Assembly (NCBI RefSeq): GCF_015706575.1
Contig: NW_024037064.1
Location: 15,353,606-15,417,605, forward strand
DNA length: 64,000 bases
Direction of reading: 5' to 3'
Origin: Patiria miniata
Lineage: Eukaryota > Echinodermata > Asteroidea > Valvatida > Asterinidae
The position numbers and the translations under genes are program-made. Below, one piece after another: positions 46,201 through 55,999 of this stretch. The notes below the pieces were generated by a model. It had not been told where the DNA came from, made no database searches, and saw only the letters and a list, made by a program, of their open reading frames with translations. Position 1 is the first letter of the stretch; each line of letters begins with the position of its first letter.

Positions 46201-49007
46201 GATAAGTTTCAGTTGACTGACTAGTTGACTTTTAGGTTATCTTGATACTTGCTGACATAAATGCACACATATAAGGTCCCAAAAAAAGTACTTCTGCTTC
46301 TCGGTTTGCCTACCTACCCTATTCTGACAGCCCATCTTTTTATGGACAAAAATGAAACAAAACAACAACTAAAACCATCAATAACTACCTTTTACCCTGG
46401 CCTATATACAGGCAGACGCCGCCATATAATCGTCCAAAAAAAAGGGAAAAAAATCTCTACCCACCTACCCTCTTTTCGAATGCATGTAACCCGAAGCAGA
46501 ACTATTATGTTTTGGCCTTGTACATGTAATGAATATATTATCTACTGTAAAATTTGTTTATATCCAGAATCGAAACAATATTTCTTGAATTGTTTTCTTA
46601 TTGTTGTCTGCCATGGATTAACCAGAAATTACAGCGGGAAAGATGATAAGCAATGAAATCCTAGTACAAAATATCATGTATTTTAAAAGGCAAAAATGAG
46701 TCGGTGCTATCAATAGTATCATCTATCTTATTTTGTGTACTGCATTACTGCATGATTCCTTTCAAGTTGTATTCTTTCATCACTTAGTTACAGTAAAATT
46801 TAAAATGTGAATTGCATTACATAAACACCATTTTTAATCTCACCATGTTAGAAACTTCATGGCCAAGATTGTTGGCAAAGCTTCGAAACCCTGATTCTCC
46901 AAGGGTTGTGGTTTGCTGGGGTAACTGATTCTGATTGTCAGCCTCTTTGTTGTAGAGCATTCGATTTTCCTCATCCAACCCCCGCCACTCCTGCACACCT
47001 TGCTGCATCATCTGTGCCCTGTTAAGAGCCGTGGCACCTTTATAAGCAAATAGAATGGTGGTTATAAAATAATTATTATGCATTAGGCAAAATAAAAAAA
47101 GAAAACATGTTTAGCGCCCTGCCTCTTTGACAAAAAGGAAGGAGGAGGCCCTTTTTTTTTTTTTTTTTCAAAATGGCCGCCCGACACATTTTTCAAGACA
47201 ACGCGGCCGGGCTATTTTTCAAGATGGTTACCAGCTTTTTTCAAAATGGCCGCCACTTGGACTCATTGACTATTTCCACAGCTTTATACACGGTATAAAA
47301 GTCTAAAAATACGATTTCTTTCGTCAGAGATCGTTAAAATTTATCAATTTTTGTCTTAAAAAAAAAAAAAAAAAAAAAGGAGGCGGCCTCTAAAAAGGAA
47401 GCGGGCGGGGACGCTAAACATGTTTTTTTTTTTACTTCGCCTTATGTTATTTTAAGCTGCCAAAAAGCCCCCAACCAACAGACCCATCACATACAGAAAT
47501 ATAGTTGAGGAACCGTTTTTATGTGCATTTGCAGGTTCATGTTTATATTGAATACTGTGGGTTTTTTTCATGGGCAGTTGTACCACAGGACAACAAAATA
47601 TAAGAAGAAAGAGACATGAGTTCTGCAAGGTCAGTGGCTAAAACAAAATTTATAATCACAGGCCTGGTTTAGGATTGCAGTGCTTGACATTCCTGGGCAA
47701 ACCACACGAGGATAATGAATAACATGAGGCTGATAGAAAAGGGACACAGTGTAGAGAAAAACCCATGAATGACTGTGCCAGTGGATATGGATCAGGTAAT
47801 TGTTTTAGCAGGGGATTGGAATGTGGATAACACACTGAGAGCCCAAAGTATCTATTATTTTCCACAAGAGGTACGTCCTAGGATGATCCAACAATGAAAC
47901 CAACCAAAACAAAAACCAACTACATTACTGATACTTGGACAATTAAGCTCAAGAAATAAAACAAATTTAAATGGATTAAAAACTAATTCCATGGAGTATT
48001 CTATTATGAAATAGTTGTTAAAAAATATTCAGGACAGACTTTTAGAAAAGATGGAAAACAATAAAAGGGTGCCAAAAACGTAATTTAAAATGTTTTACCG
48101 GTTACACACATGTATGCAGTGTGTGTTCTTGTAAAATGCTGATTGATTTATATATCCCCATTTTGTTATTTAATAACTAGAAGAAAAAAAGACTGATTAA
48201 AGTACATGATTTTTACATACCAGAAAGTATTTGAAAAGTGACCTGTTGGCAATTTACTAATTAATATCAACAATGTGGATATAGTGGCCATTGTGACATT
48301 ACATGTTGCATTTTAAGAGTGGCCAATAATGAACCCTGCTACTGAATAAACAGGAAATATATAGGCCTAGATGTTTCTTCAGTGGGAACAAGGTCACAAG
48401 GATAAACAACCATACCAACTTAACTCCTGGTTCTGGGGGACTAAAAAAAAAATCATGTTTCACTTTAATATGCTGTTTCTTTCTACATGTATCACAAAGA
48501 GAACAATTAAGTAGACAAATCTTACCTTTTGAGCCTATAAACTTCTTCATGAAGATGTTGTAGCCACTGCATCTTCTTTTGCGCAGGGGTAAGACCCTCT
48601 GCTTGCCATCCTTTCGATGGTTTGTCCTGCGTTTATTGTCTATCCAACGCTATATAAACAGAAAGTTAATTGTTTCAAAAACACTTAATAGGCCTAACTG
48701 TTAACATGTCATGCATGTGGCACTTCTTCTTGCTCTGTGCTGTAAAAATATTTGGCAACACAGACCTTCTGTTTAATTTGGAAACTTGATGACTTAATAA
48801 ATGAAACACTGGCATAAATTAATCTACACCGCAATTGGTTGAGAAGGATGAAAATATTGATACCTTCACTTGCTTCGCAGTCAAACCAGTTCTTTCGATG
48901 GCCAATGCAACCTTTCTTTTAGCCTCGGCTGTCCCATAGTTTGTCATGCCCTCATCCCAGAGCCTGTCAAGTTTTTCCTGATGCTCCATGGGCCTACTTT
49001 TAAACTT
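40274..49007 (-). CDS. Multi-exon gene: homeodomain-like, HMG-box-like, repeated linker
   Basis: Minus-strand exons in order: 49007-48864, 48649-48526, 47037-46844, 45857-45707, 45087-45010, 44484-44323, four 72-nt exons (43750-43679, 43106-43035, 42517-42446, 41167-41096) and 40339-40274. Every donor is GT, every acceptor AG, and the phases of all successive joins agree. The product opens with a homeodomain-like segment whose third helix spans the first junction (LTAKQVK|RWIDNKRRTNHRK). It continues with an HMG-box-like domain (SGYNIFMKKFIGSKG, VQEWRGLDEENRMLYNKEAD), an unrecognised part (LKRPGAYGREALKKIIEAEP) and the Pro/Gln repeats. The likely role is in chromatin or DNA binding. The first exon and start codon are not identified; a CpG-rich region at 49440-49640 may be the promoter. 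I do not recognise the gene. Confidence 0.7.
40340..41085. other. Intron with an inverted repeat
   Basis: No exon seen. Arms 40899-40945 and 41019-41066 (ATTTTGTGAAAGGGTCTATT and near-complement) make a 170-bp foldback. Confidence 0.6.
41096..43750 (-). repeat. Fourfold amplified 72-nt exon with flanking introns
   Basis: Four blocks, beginning near 41086, 42433, 43023 and 43665, each contain the same 72-nt exon and 60-600 bp of intron. Each exon encodes SAQPPSTLDDGPSGQLNAQP, then TKS or TNS. Exons 1 and 3 (41096, 43035) have Lys, and exons 2 and 4 (42446, 43679) have Asn. Introns 1 and 3 share a 70-bp piece (GTCAAGCACGTGCTGATTGG) absent from block 2. So a two-exon block was probably duplicated. 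Exon length is a multiple of three and the phase is symmetric, so any number of copies keeps the frame. Confidence 0.88.
41712..42403. mobile_element. hAT-type MITE with GACTCGAGTC repeats
   Basis: 692 bp with ends CAGAGTTGTAA and TTACAACTCTG and a near-perfect 8-bp duplication (aaatgttt / gaatgttt). The inside is built from tandem GACTCGAGTCGAGTC-type palindromic repeats on both sides of a 250-bp centre. It sits in the intron of the first 72-nt exon block only, so it arrived after or independently of the block duplication. Confidence 0.8.
43751..44322. other. Intron, poly-G runs
   Basis: Intron between the exon array and the exon at 44323-44484. G runs at 43886-43896 and 43980-43994. No other feature seen. 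Confidence 0.55.
44485..45706. other. Introns around the exon at 45010-45087
   Basis: Stretches at 44525-44580 and 44760-44880 start or end with GGCC/AAAAAAA-type sequence like the TTA-flanked MITEs but lack a clear partner end. 45088-45706 is AT-rich with no gene. Confidence 0.45.
46275..46517. mobile_element. MITE, same family as 20680-20947
   Basis: Ends GGTCCCAAAAAAAGTACTTC and the approximate complement ...TTATGTTTTGGCC, with inner TTCTGCTTC/GAAGCAGAA and shared inner text CCTACCTACCCTATTCTG. The flanks (TAA, TTG) do not match perfectly, so this copy is older than the one at 20680. Confidence 0.65.
47086..47441. mobile_element. MITE with TTA flanks, ATG-rich ends
   Basis: Ends GGCAAAATAAAAAAAG...ACATGTTTAGCG and their complement (CGCTAAACATGT...ACTTCGCC), flanked by TTA at 47083-47085 and 47442-47444. 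The arms of about 90 bp include a GGAGGCGGCC-type block and poly-A/T. It lies in the intron just upstream of the HMG-box exon. Confidence 0.75.
47445..48525. other. Intron, no feature seen
   Basis: AT-rich intron between exons 2 and 3 of the homeodomain/HMG gene. No coding frame with splice sites is seen. Confidence 0.6.
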
Positions 49008-49339
49008 CTGAAAAACACAGAAAAAAACATTGATAAGTTTGTTAGCATATATATTAATATTAAAATTGCATTTTTTTTCCTAACTTCCTTATATGTTGTT
49101 CAATCACAAAATAGAGGGCATTAAAACAAAAATCCGTTCACAACTACACAGTCCATAGAGCAAGGAATATACATCAAGCAGTAGCTCCAATGTCTAAGCT
49201 TCACAACTGGTGCACCTCCACACCTCTCCGTCACCTTGAACAGCTGAGATCGGCATAAATACATGTTCGACGTTTGCCGATTTGCTTAGTATACAGAGTG
49301 TTCTTGAATTAAAGTTCCCTTAAATGTCACCATGGCTGG

Positions 49340-49640
49340 ATACATACCTCCGTGTCGTCTTGAAGGCTGCTCCTTTTTTTTCTCGTAAAACTTTATGCGA
49401 ATTGCTTCGCCAAGACTGCAACAAGTCAAGTACACGGTCTTGATGAGAGGTGTACTTCGATGTTCAGAATACGATATGCCAGCACCGGCCGCGCGTGATG
49501 AGCTGAGCTGTACTGTATGTTGGTACCGCGCCGCCGGCCAGGTGGCCGTTGCCCGTGGCCCGGCTGCGGCGCGGCGCTGCGCAGCATGGTTCTGGTGATG
49601 AAAAAAAAGTTTCCTGTCACGTGACCAAGGTGGCCAGATT
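49340..49640 (-). promoter_or_regulatory. CpG-rich region, candidate promoter / 5' exon
   Basis: 49,440-49,640 is unusually GC- and CpG-rich for this window. A stretch at 49361-49420 reads LGEAIRIKFYEKK in one minus-strand frame and is followed by GTATGT, which could be a 5' exon of the homeodomain/HMG gene. Its frame does not connect to exon 49007-48864 as sequenced, and a run of eight A lies in it, so I leave it unassigned. Confidence 0.4.
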
Positions 49641-49649
49641 TGCATTTCA

Positions 49650-51542
49650 AAATTATGCTAACTTTAGCAAAAACCTGCTACCACGATTCTGTTTGATCAT
49701 ACGTTTCTTAAAAAATATTTTGTTTTCCTTATTTTTTTTCGGGGGGGGGGGGGGGTGGTGTTAAATTGACACATATGTGATTGTGCACGTCATTAGAGTA
49801 CATTACACTATACCTGCTGTTCGTTCGTGGATCCAGAAATTTTGCAGGTAGGCATGCCGAAATGTAGAACTTTTTTTTTCTCCGGACACTCAGAAAATCA
49901 CTCGGTGGGCAGGGGAGTGGGTGTGGCTCGTTTCATATTTTTGATGGGGAGCGGACAATCCTTCTCCCGACTATTTTTTTAGGAGGCAGGCCGTTCGCTT
50001 GTGACATCACCTTTTAACATTTTCTACTGCCATTTTTTATGGATTTTTTTTTGGGGGGGGGGGAGACAAAAGATGCTTCTGTTTTTGCCCCCCCCCCCCC
50101 CTCGTAGAACCGCACTTGAATTTACTACAAGGAAATTTAATGCAAAGAAAATGCATTTTCTAACTCAAACTCTGCTTAACTCAAAATTTGAGCCCACTCG
50201 CCAGAGGTGTGACTGATAAAAAACAAAATCTACTTAAAGCGGTCACACTGATTGACAGCACGGTATGAGGGCACTAAATTTGCCGGTTTTAAACAATAAC
50301 AATTTCATACTGCATGGTGTAGTGAGAGATGAAGCTCTCACTCTCACTGGTACTCCGGCTTAAAATGAGTACGGATCCAGCTTAATACATTAAATGCCAA
50401 TTTCCAATAATTCTATCCAACTGAATCGGTCGCCACAGGCTATTCATGCTTCTTTCAGGTATGCTGTGTCATTTCGAAGAAAACAATAAAACATTGTTTC
50501 CAAAAATGCCGGGTTTTTTTCTTTAAGTGAAGTAATTCGGCAAATCCGAGAATGGGTACCGTTGGTACGGTTTGTGACATCAAGTAGTTTCAATGGCTGA
50601 ATGAAACGTGTCCTGGATGCTGATTAACATGAAATAGTAATTCAATACAGCTTTCTCTGAATATACAAAATTTAAACAACATTTATACCTAATAAAAATT
50701 TCAGTTGTTAAGTTCCTGTAGTCTGTATTTTTGCTTATATGAAGTCGAACAAAAAGACACAAAGTGACCAGTGACGCAGTCGTGATTCTCATACCAGGAA
50801 AGGGGGGGGGGGCGAGTAGGGTCATGAGGGCGGGGTGCCCAAGTTTCATCTGTTCTGAGAGGTGGACATGTTTTTTTTCCAACGTAGACACATGTGGGGG
50901 GGGGGGGGGGGGGGGAGTGTGTGCTATACAACAATTTTCCATTGACACTGTTCACCGTCGCAATTCCTGCTGGTCATTGTCAGACAATAGTATATGGGGC
51001 CTACGCGTATTGGACGTGAAAATGAACAGCCAATAAGTTATAAGAAAGGGTTTCACCAATAACACATTTAACATGTGAGAAAAGGCACTTAAAAGTTAAA
51101 CTCGCTTACAATGAGATCATGATTTTATCCGACTGCAAAATTTACATATTATAGTTTACATACTGTGGGCGGTAAATGTTTATGAAAGCTTTAGGGGCGG
51201 CGTGCGATTACAGTTTCCTATCCAATTGAACACAATGCCTGTTTTGCATAAAGTGCCATTTTTGGCTAAAACTTAAGCATTAACAATAGACATTACCCCG
51301 TGACGTGATTTTACACGGTTTACGAGTAAGAAAATGAAGTATAGATAAGATAATAAAGACGGACGTACGCGTCCCCGGCGCGGTGCAAATTATGAATTTG
51401 GCATCGTATTCGAAAAACATTTGTTTATAAGTCATTAGTTAATTATTGCGAGCTAAGTACCAATATTACAACAACTCAATATCAACGTTTGACATGGCGA
51501 TTCATCTTTTTATCCTTGGCAAACATCTCCGATCCACCTTAC
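49650..51542. other. Intergenic, homopolymer-rich
   Basis: G or C runs of 9-18 bases at 49741, 50053, 50091, 50803 and 50898. No gene seen. Confidence 0.6.
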
Positions 51543-51714
51543 CTATAATTTGGAACTGAGGCCACAGATAAGAGAAACTAGACTCGGAAGACACAATAGG
51601 AACATGATTCGTTTCCGTCAGAGGGGAATTTTCTTCCAAAAATGAAGTAATTAAATCAAACTTGTTTGTAACGCTTATGTTTTCTCTGGTATTTTCTCCG
51701 TTAAATAAACTCAA
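51543..51714 (-). CDS. Possible exon, unknown
   Basis: A minus-strand frame with coding-like composition (FDLITSFLEENSPLTETN, SSESSFSYLWPQFQIIG) ends exactly at a GTAAGG donor. An excellent TTTTTTTTCAG acceptor lies just upstream (about 51722), but the bases after it hold a stop in this frame, so the exon would have to start a little later. No family recognised. Confidence 0.3.
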
Positions 51715-52847
51715 TTATACTGAAAAAAAAGTAGAGGATATATTTAATTGATATTTTTATCGCATTAAAATAATTGTGCGTGAATTATTTTCTAACAACA
51801 CAGTGCGAGAGGGCGCCCTGTAACAGCAAACTTGTGCAAGTCTTTTTACTGTTTCTGTCAAATTTACACTTCGTTGTCATCCAAAATCATTACTTAATGA
51901 ACTAACTAGCCTTAATTCTGTTATCTAAACGGTTTGAAAGGCATGCTACATCGAAGAGATTAATGTTTCCCGTATCAGTTCTCCAGGTGTCACGATAAAA
52001 GCTTTCACTGTCGATAACGAATCAGACTAGACTGTTGCGAGTTTATCGTAGTGTCTGTGCGTTTCTCGTTACTGATGCTTAGGCCTATAAGTCACCAGGC
52101 ATCCTTTTAGTCGGTGTTTATTCTATTTATTTATTTATTCATATATTTATTAATTTGTTTATTCATTATTTTCTTACATAGTAAATGTATGGCAGTCATT
52201 ACTATGCATACAGCCGGCCATACAGGCGTGAGTGCTCTGTCAAACCCCGGCGCGCGACGAAATAACAGAACAGAAGCCTTCGGCAGTAAACAGTCCTTTC
52301 GTAAAGTGATTCTTGAACGGAAACAGGAGGATATTAAAATTAATATTTGGTAACATGTATATTAATTTTTATAGTTGTGACAAGTTCGTGACAATTTTAG
52401 ATTTTACATGCTCTGTGGTGCACTCTCAGTCGAGTATCCATCTAACCATTTTCTTTTGGGGGGGGGGGCAAAGATTATCCTAAACAAAATATCATCGACT
52501 CGGAGTTTGGAGTCATTGAATCGGCTATCCTGAGCAATAACATCAAACTGTTATATGTTTGGGACGAAACACGTGAGGGCTGAAGGAGGGGGGGGGGGGG
52601 GTGTCGCCCTGGTCGATAGGTTTGGGTGCATTTTCTTCTCGTCGCGCGTGCCCACCCCGTCTCGCTCGTCGATCCCCCTCCCGGTCGCGCGAGCGTTGTC
52701 TCTCATTTTCTTCTGTCCTGGCGCTTTTTAATTTTTAGTCTTATGTGCAACTAATCATAGCAGGCTACGGTCTAACGTGAACTTCCCTATTAATTTTGTC
52801 CATCCCTCCCTTTCCTCTCTAGTTGAAGTCTCTCTTTCTCTCTATTA

Positions 52848-53219
52848 GGCCAAAAAAAAAATAAGTCGGTCTCTGGTCAGCGCGCGCGTCGATTTTAAGC
52901 ATGCGCGTCGATCTTTTTTTCCCAAAATGTTCCGCGGTAGCTCCAACAGCGCCCTCTATTTCCGCACCTCCTCAATTATTTTTACCAAAGAGCACCAAGG
53001 AATGGGAAATTGCACCAAGGCAAATGATCGAAAGCACCAAGGCAAATTATGGAGGACACCAATGTACATGAGGACACCAAAAAAGCAAAATAGTACCCAC
53101 CTTGTCTGTACAATCGAAGCTTGAAGAAAAAAAAAAAGCAAAATAAAAAAAAAAAGCCGCGTGGCCGCGTCAATTCCGGAACTTTGGTCTGACCAGAGAC
53201 CGAATATTTTTTTTTGGCC
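52848..53219. mobile_element. MITE with TTA flanks and GGCCAAAAA ends
   Basis: 372 bp. The ends GGCCAAAAAAAAAATAAGTC...GGTCTCTGGTCAG pair with CTGACCAGAGACCG...TTTTTTTTTGGCC. TTA stands on both sides (52845-52847 and 53220-53222). Non-coding. PIF/Harbinger-type target preference. Confidence 0.8.
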
Positions 53220-53481
53220 TTAGTTGCATTTTTTTTGTATGGAAGGGGGGGGGGGGGGGGGGTTGACCCCCACGCCCCAGATCCGCCCCTGCTAAGCGCT
53301 TATCATAGGGCCTAATGGCCAAACTTTCTATACTTTGGCAAATAACGAACCATGAACGAACCAAGGCTCAGCCTGAAAGCGGGGAATGTTCAAATCATAA
53401 TTAATTTATGTAGTCGATCGAGCTTCAATTCTAAATTTTCAACTGTAATTAAGTCAATAATTGTATCGTCTTTGTTGACAG

Positions 53482-53818
53482 AGTCGACTGGGGCACCATC
53501 GATTATCAGGGACGGGTACCTGTTCGTGCGCAAGATATACTTCAATTAATAAATGAGTTAACGGACCACATGATCAAGCTAGGCAAAATAAATGCCCAGT
53601 TGAATATCTCAAATCCAAATTTGTTGATGTTCGGTTGGTTTTGTTCGCAACATTTTCCGTCCCCTCGTTTTGTCAGTTTGTTTGCAGACAATAACAGTTT
53701 TGCACGAGTAGATACACTGATTTACGGGGAATCCTATAGTTACTGTTACGGACGCGATGACCTAATGAACTTTAAAAAACTAAGGCCATGTTCACCAGTA
53801 TCACTTCATGCAGAGTAG
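53482..53818 (+). CDS. Possible plus-strand last exon, unknown
   Basis: After TTTGTTGACAG a frame reads VDWGTIDYQGRVPV, RAQDILQLINELTDHMIKLG and KINAQLNISNPN, and stays open for about 110 codons to a TAG at 53818. The first 45 residues look strongly coding (an amphipathic helix); the rest is less convincing. I do not recognise the family. An upstream plus-strand frame ending ILERKQEDIKINIW near 52350 could be a companion exon, but the phases do not join. Confidence 0.35.
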
Positions 53819-55999
53819 TTTTATTCCATGTTATCTTCCACTATGCACGCACAAGAAGTAACTACAAGTAACCAATATACGGACATTAATGCTGGCCAAG
53901 TTGGCCAAACCCTGCGTTTGCTCAGAGTGTCCCAGGTTTTTGTTATAATTCTATAAAAGGATGACCTTATTTGTCTATTTAATATGCACTTTTTCATTTG
54001 ATTTCACAAATAAAAAAAATGATAACAACTTCTACGTAATATTAAGTATTTGTCCTTAAATCTTTACATCACTAACCACCTGATTACGAGATTCACATTC
54101 ACAGAACTATCTCAGAAATTCCGACATTTTTTTTCATATGAAGACCAAGCTTGATACCGAAGCAATGACAACTTATCAATCCAAATTCCTTATTGTTTGA
54201 TACTTGTAAGCTGTTAACATTAAAGGCAGTACAATTATAAGAAATGAAGGCCAGGCATTGTTCACTTGAATTATGACATAAATAAGAGGTTAAGACACTT
54301 TAAGAATTTTAAGTCAATTATTATTTACATTTCGTATATAAAATAGCCGCACGGGTATATGCCTAACTTGCTAAAGAAATACTCCGTAAACGTTTAACAT
54401 TATCATATTCACGTTGAGTAAATGAATATGTGAACATTGACCCAAATGTCTGTTAAAATGTTGTACATACAAGGTGAAAATGTACATGTACCCAATACAT
54501 CAGCAACACACGTGTTCATGAACAGATTTCTCAAGAACAATTGTTTCTGTTTCATTATTAAATTTAATTGTAACACCTAGTCAGGATATAATGAATCACA
54601 TATAGATAAGCAGAGGGATGAATTTGACATCTGAGAATAAATAGTTTTAATTGTTATAGTGAATTAACTTAAACAACGGAACATTTGGACATGCTTTATT
54701 TATCAAACAAAAATGCATTGTTTGTGAGAGTTTGCACATGCATGAGTGAAATGTTGACTTGGCTTATTGAAGGATTCCTGTTCAGCACGAATACACCTAA
54801 TTCAATTGAAACAAAACATACTTGGTCTATATAAAAATGAACTTAATAATATTAAAATAGACTGCACATTTGCAGTCTTTCTGAAAGTACTTGTAGGTCT
54901 ACTTTATAGGAAAGACAATGTTCAACTGATGATTTCAATCAAAATAACCCGTGTTTCCAAAACGTCCACAATGTATGGCTGCATTGCGCTAGTATTTATG
55001 GTTTCATGTAAAAGGCCTATTCATTTTTTTCAATGAATATTTGATATAAGAACATTGCATATTTGATATGAGAATATTCTGTGTGAAATTTCTTTTCATG
55101 AAAACATAAATCCTATCACAATGCGGCCACAGATTTTGGAAGGATTGGATCAAGCTTTGCTAACATCTAATTTCTTCGTAAAAAATAGACAATCATAGTA
55201 AAGGGAAGGTTAACTTATACATGTATATACATGTACTTCAAAATACAAATCGAGGACGAGACAAAAAATCATCAAACCCAAAGGGAGCCCCATATTTTCA
55301 ACAAAGCTCTGCATGTCGCACTTGTAAGGACATTGTACGTGTATACGCTACCTGTTAACAAAATATTCATCCAAATCATTCATGTACTAGGCCTATTCCC
55401 ATTATACTTTTAGACATATACACGGTAAAAAAACCCCCAAAATTCCACGTATCACAATAAAGATTAATGTTGATGTTCAGCAAAACATACCATTACTGTG
55501 ATCAATGGACAGCGAATTAAACTTGTTCTTATTTACAAAAAGGTCATACTGGACAGGTACAAAAATAGGGGGCATCATTATATATATACATATATATATC
55601 TTGCAGCATAGAAGGTAATTGTGTTTTCAAAGAAAGCATGCATCGTTGAAGACATACTTTGGCCCTGACATACTGACCAATAAGAAAATGCTCTGTTTTC
55701 TGTAATGCGGGCTTGCATTAAACATATTTCTTGGCGACACAGTCTGCTATCAATGTTTGATCATTTTGATGCATAAGTAGATTAAAATAAGAATATTATA
55801 TCAAGCAGTTTCAACGTAAATAACATAACGTAGCTAGGTCAAATTCTGTATTAGTTAATATGACTGATTTTGACAAGAATTTGGAATGTTGGCGTAAAGA
55901 CTTCCAAAAGTGACCTTTAAAACCAAAAAACACAAACATAACAAAATCACAAAATCAACCAAATGGATGAGTTGTCAGTATATCAGCTCAGTTTAGAAA
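53819..55999. other. AT-rich intergenic region, no gene seen
   Basis: Low-complexity AT-rich DNA with ATATAT tracts (55580-55600). No coding frame, RNA gene or element recognised. Confidence 0.6.

Noticed and set aside
52114-52353. Plus-strand frame ending ILERKQEDIKINIW.
   Set aside because: Its second half looks coding, but its donor phase would create a stop with the candidate exon at 53482 and the first half is low-complexity; mentioned only as a possible companion.
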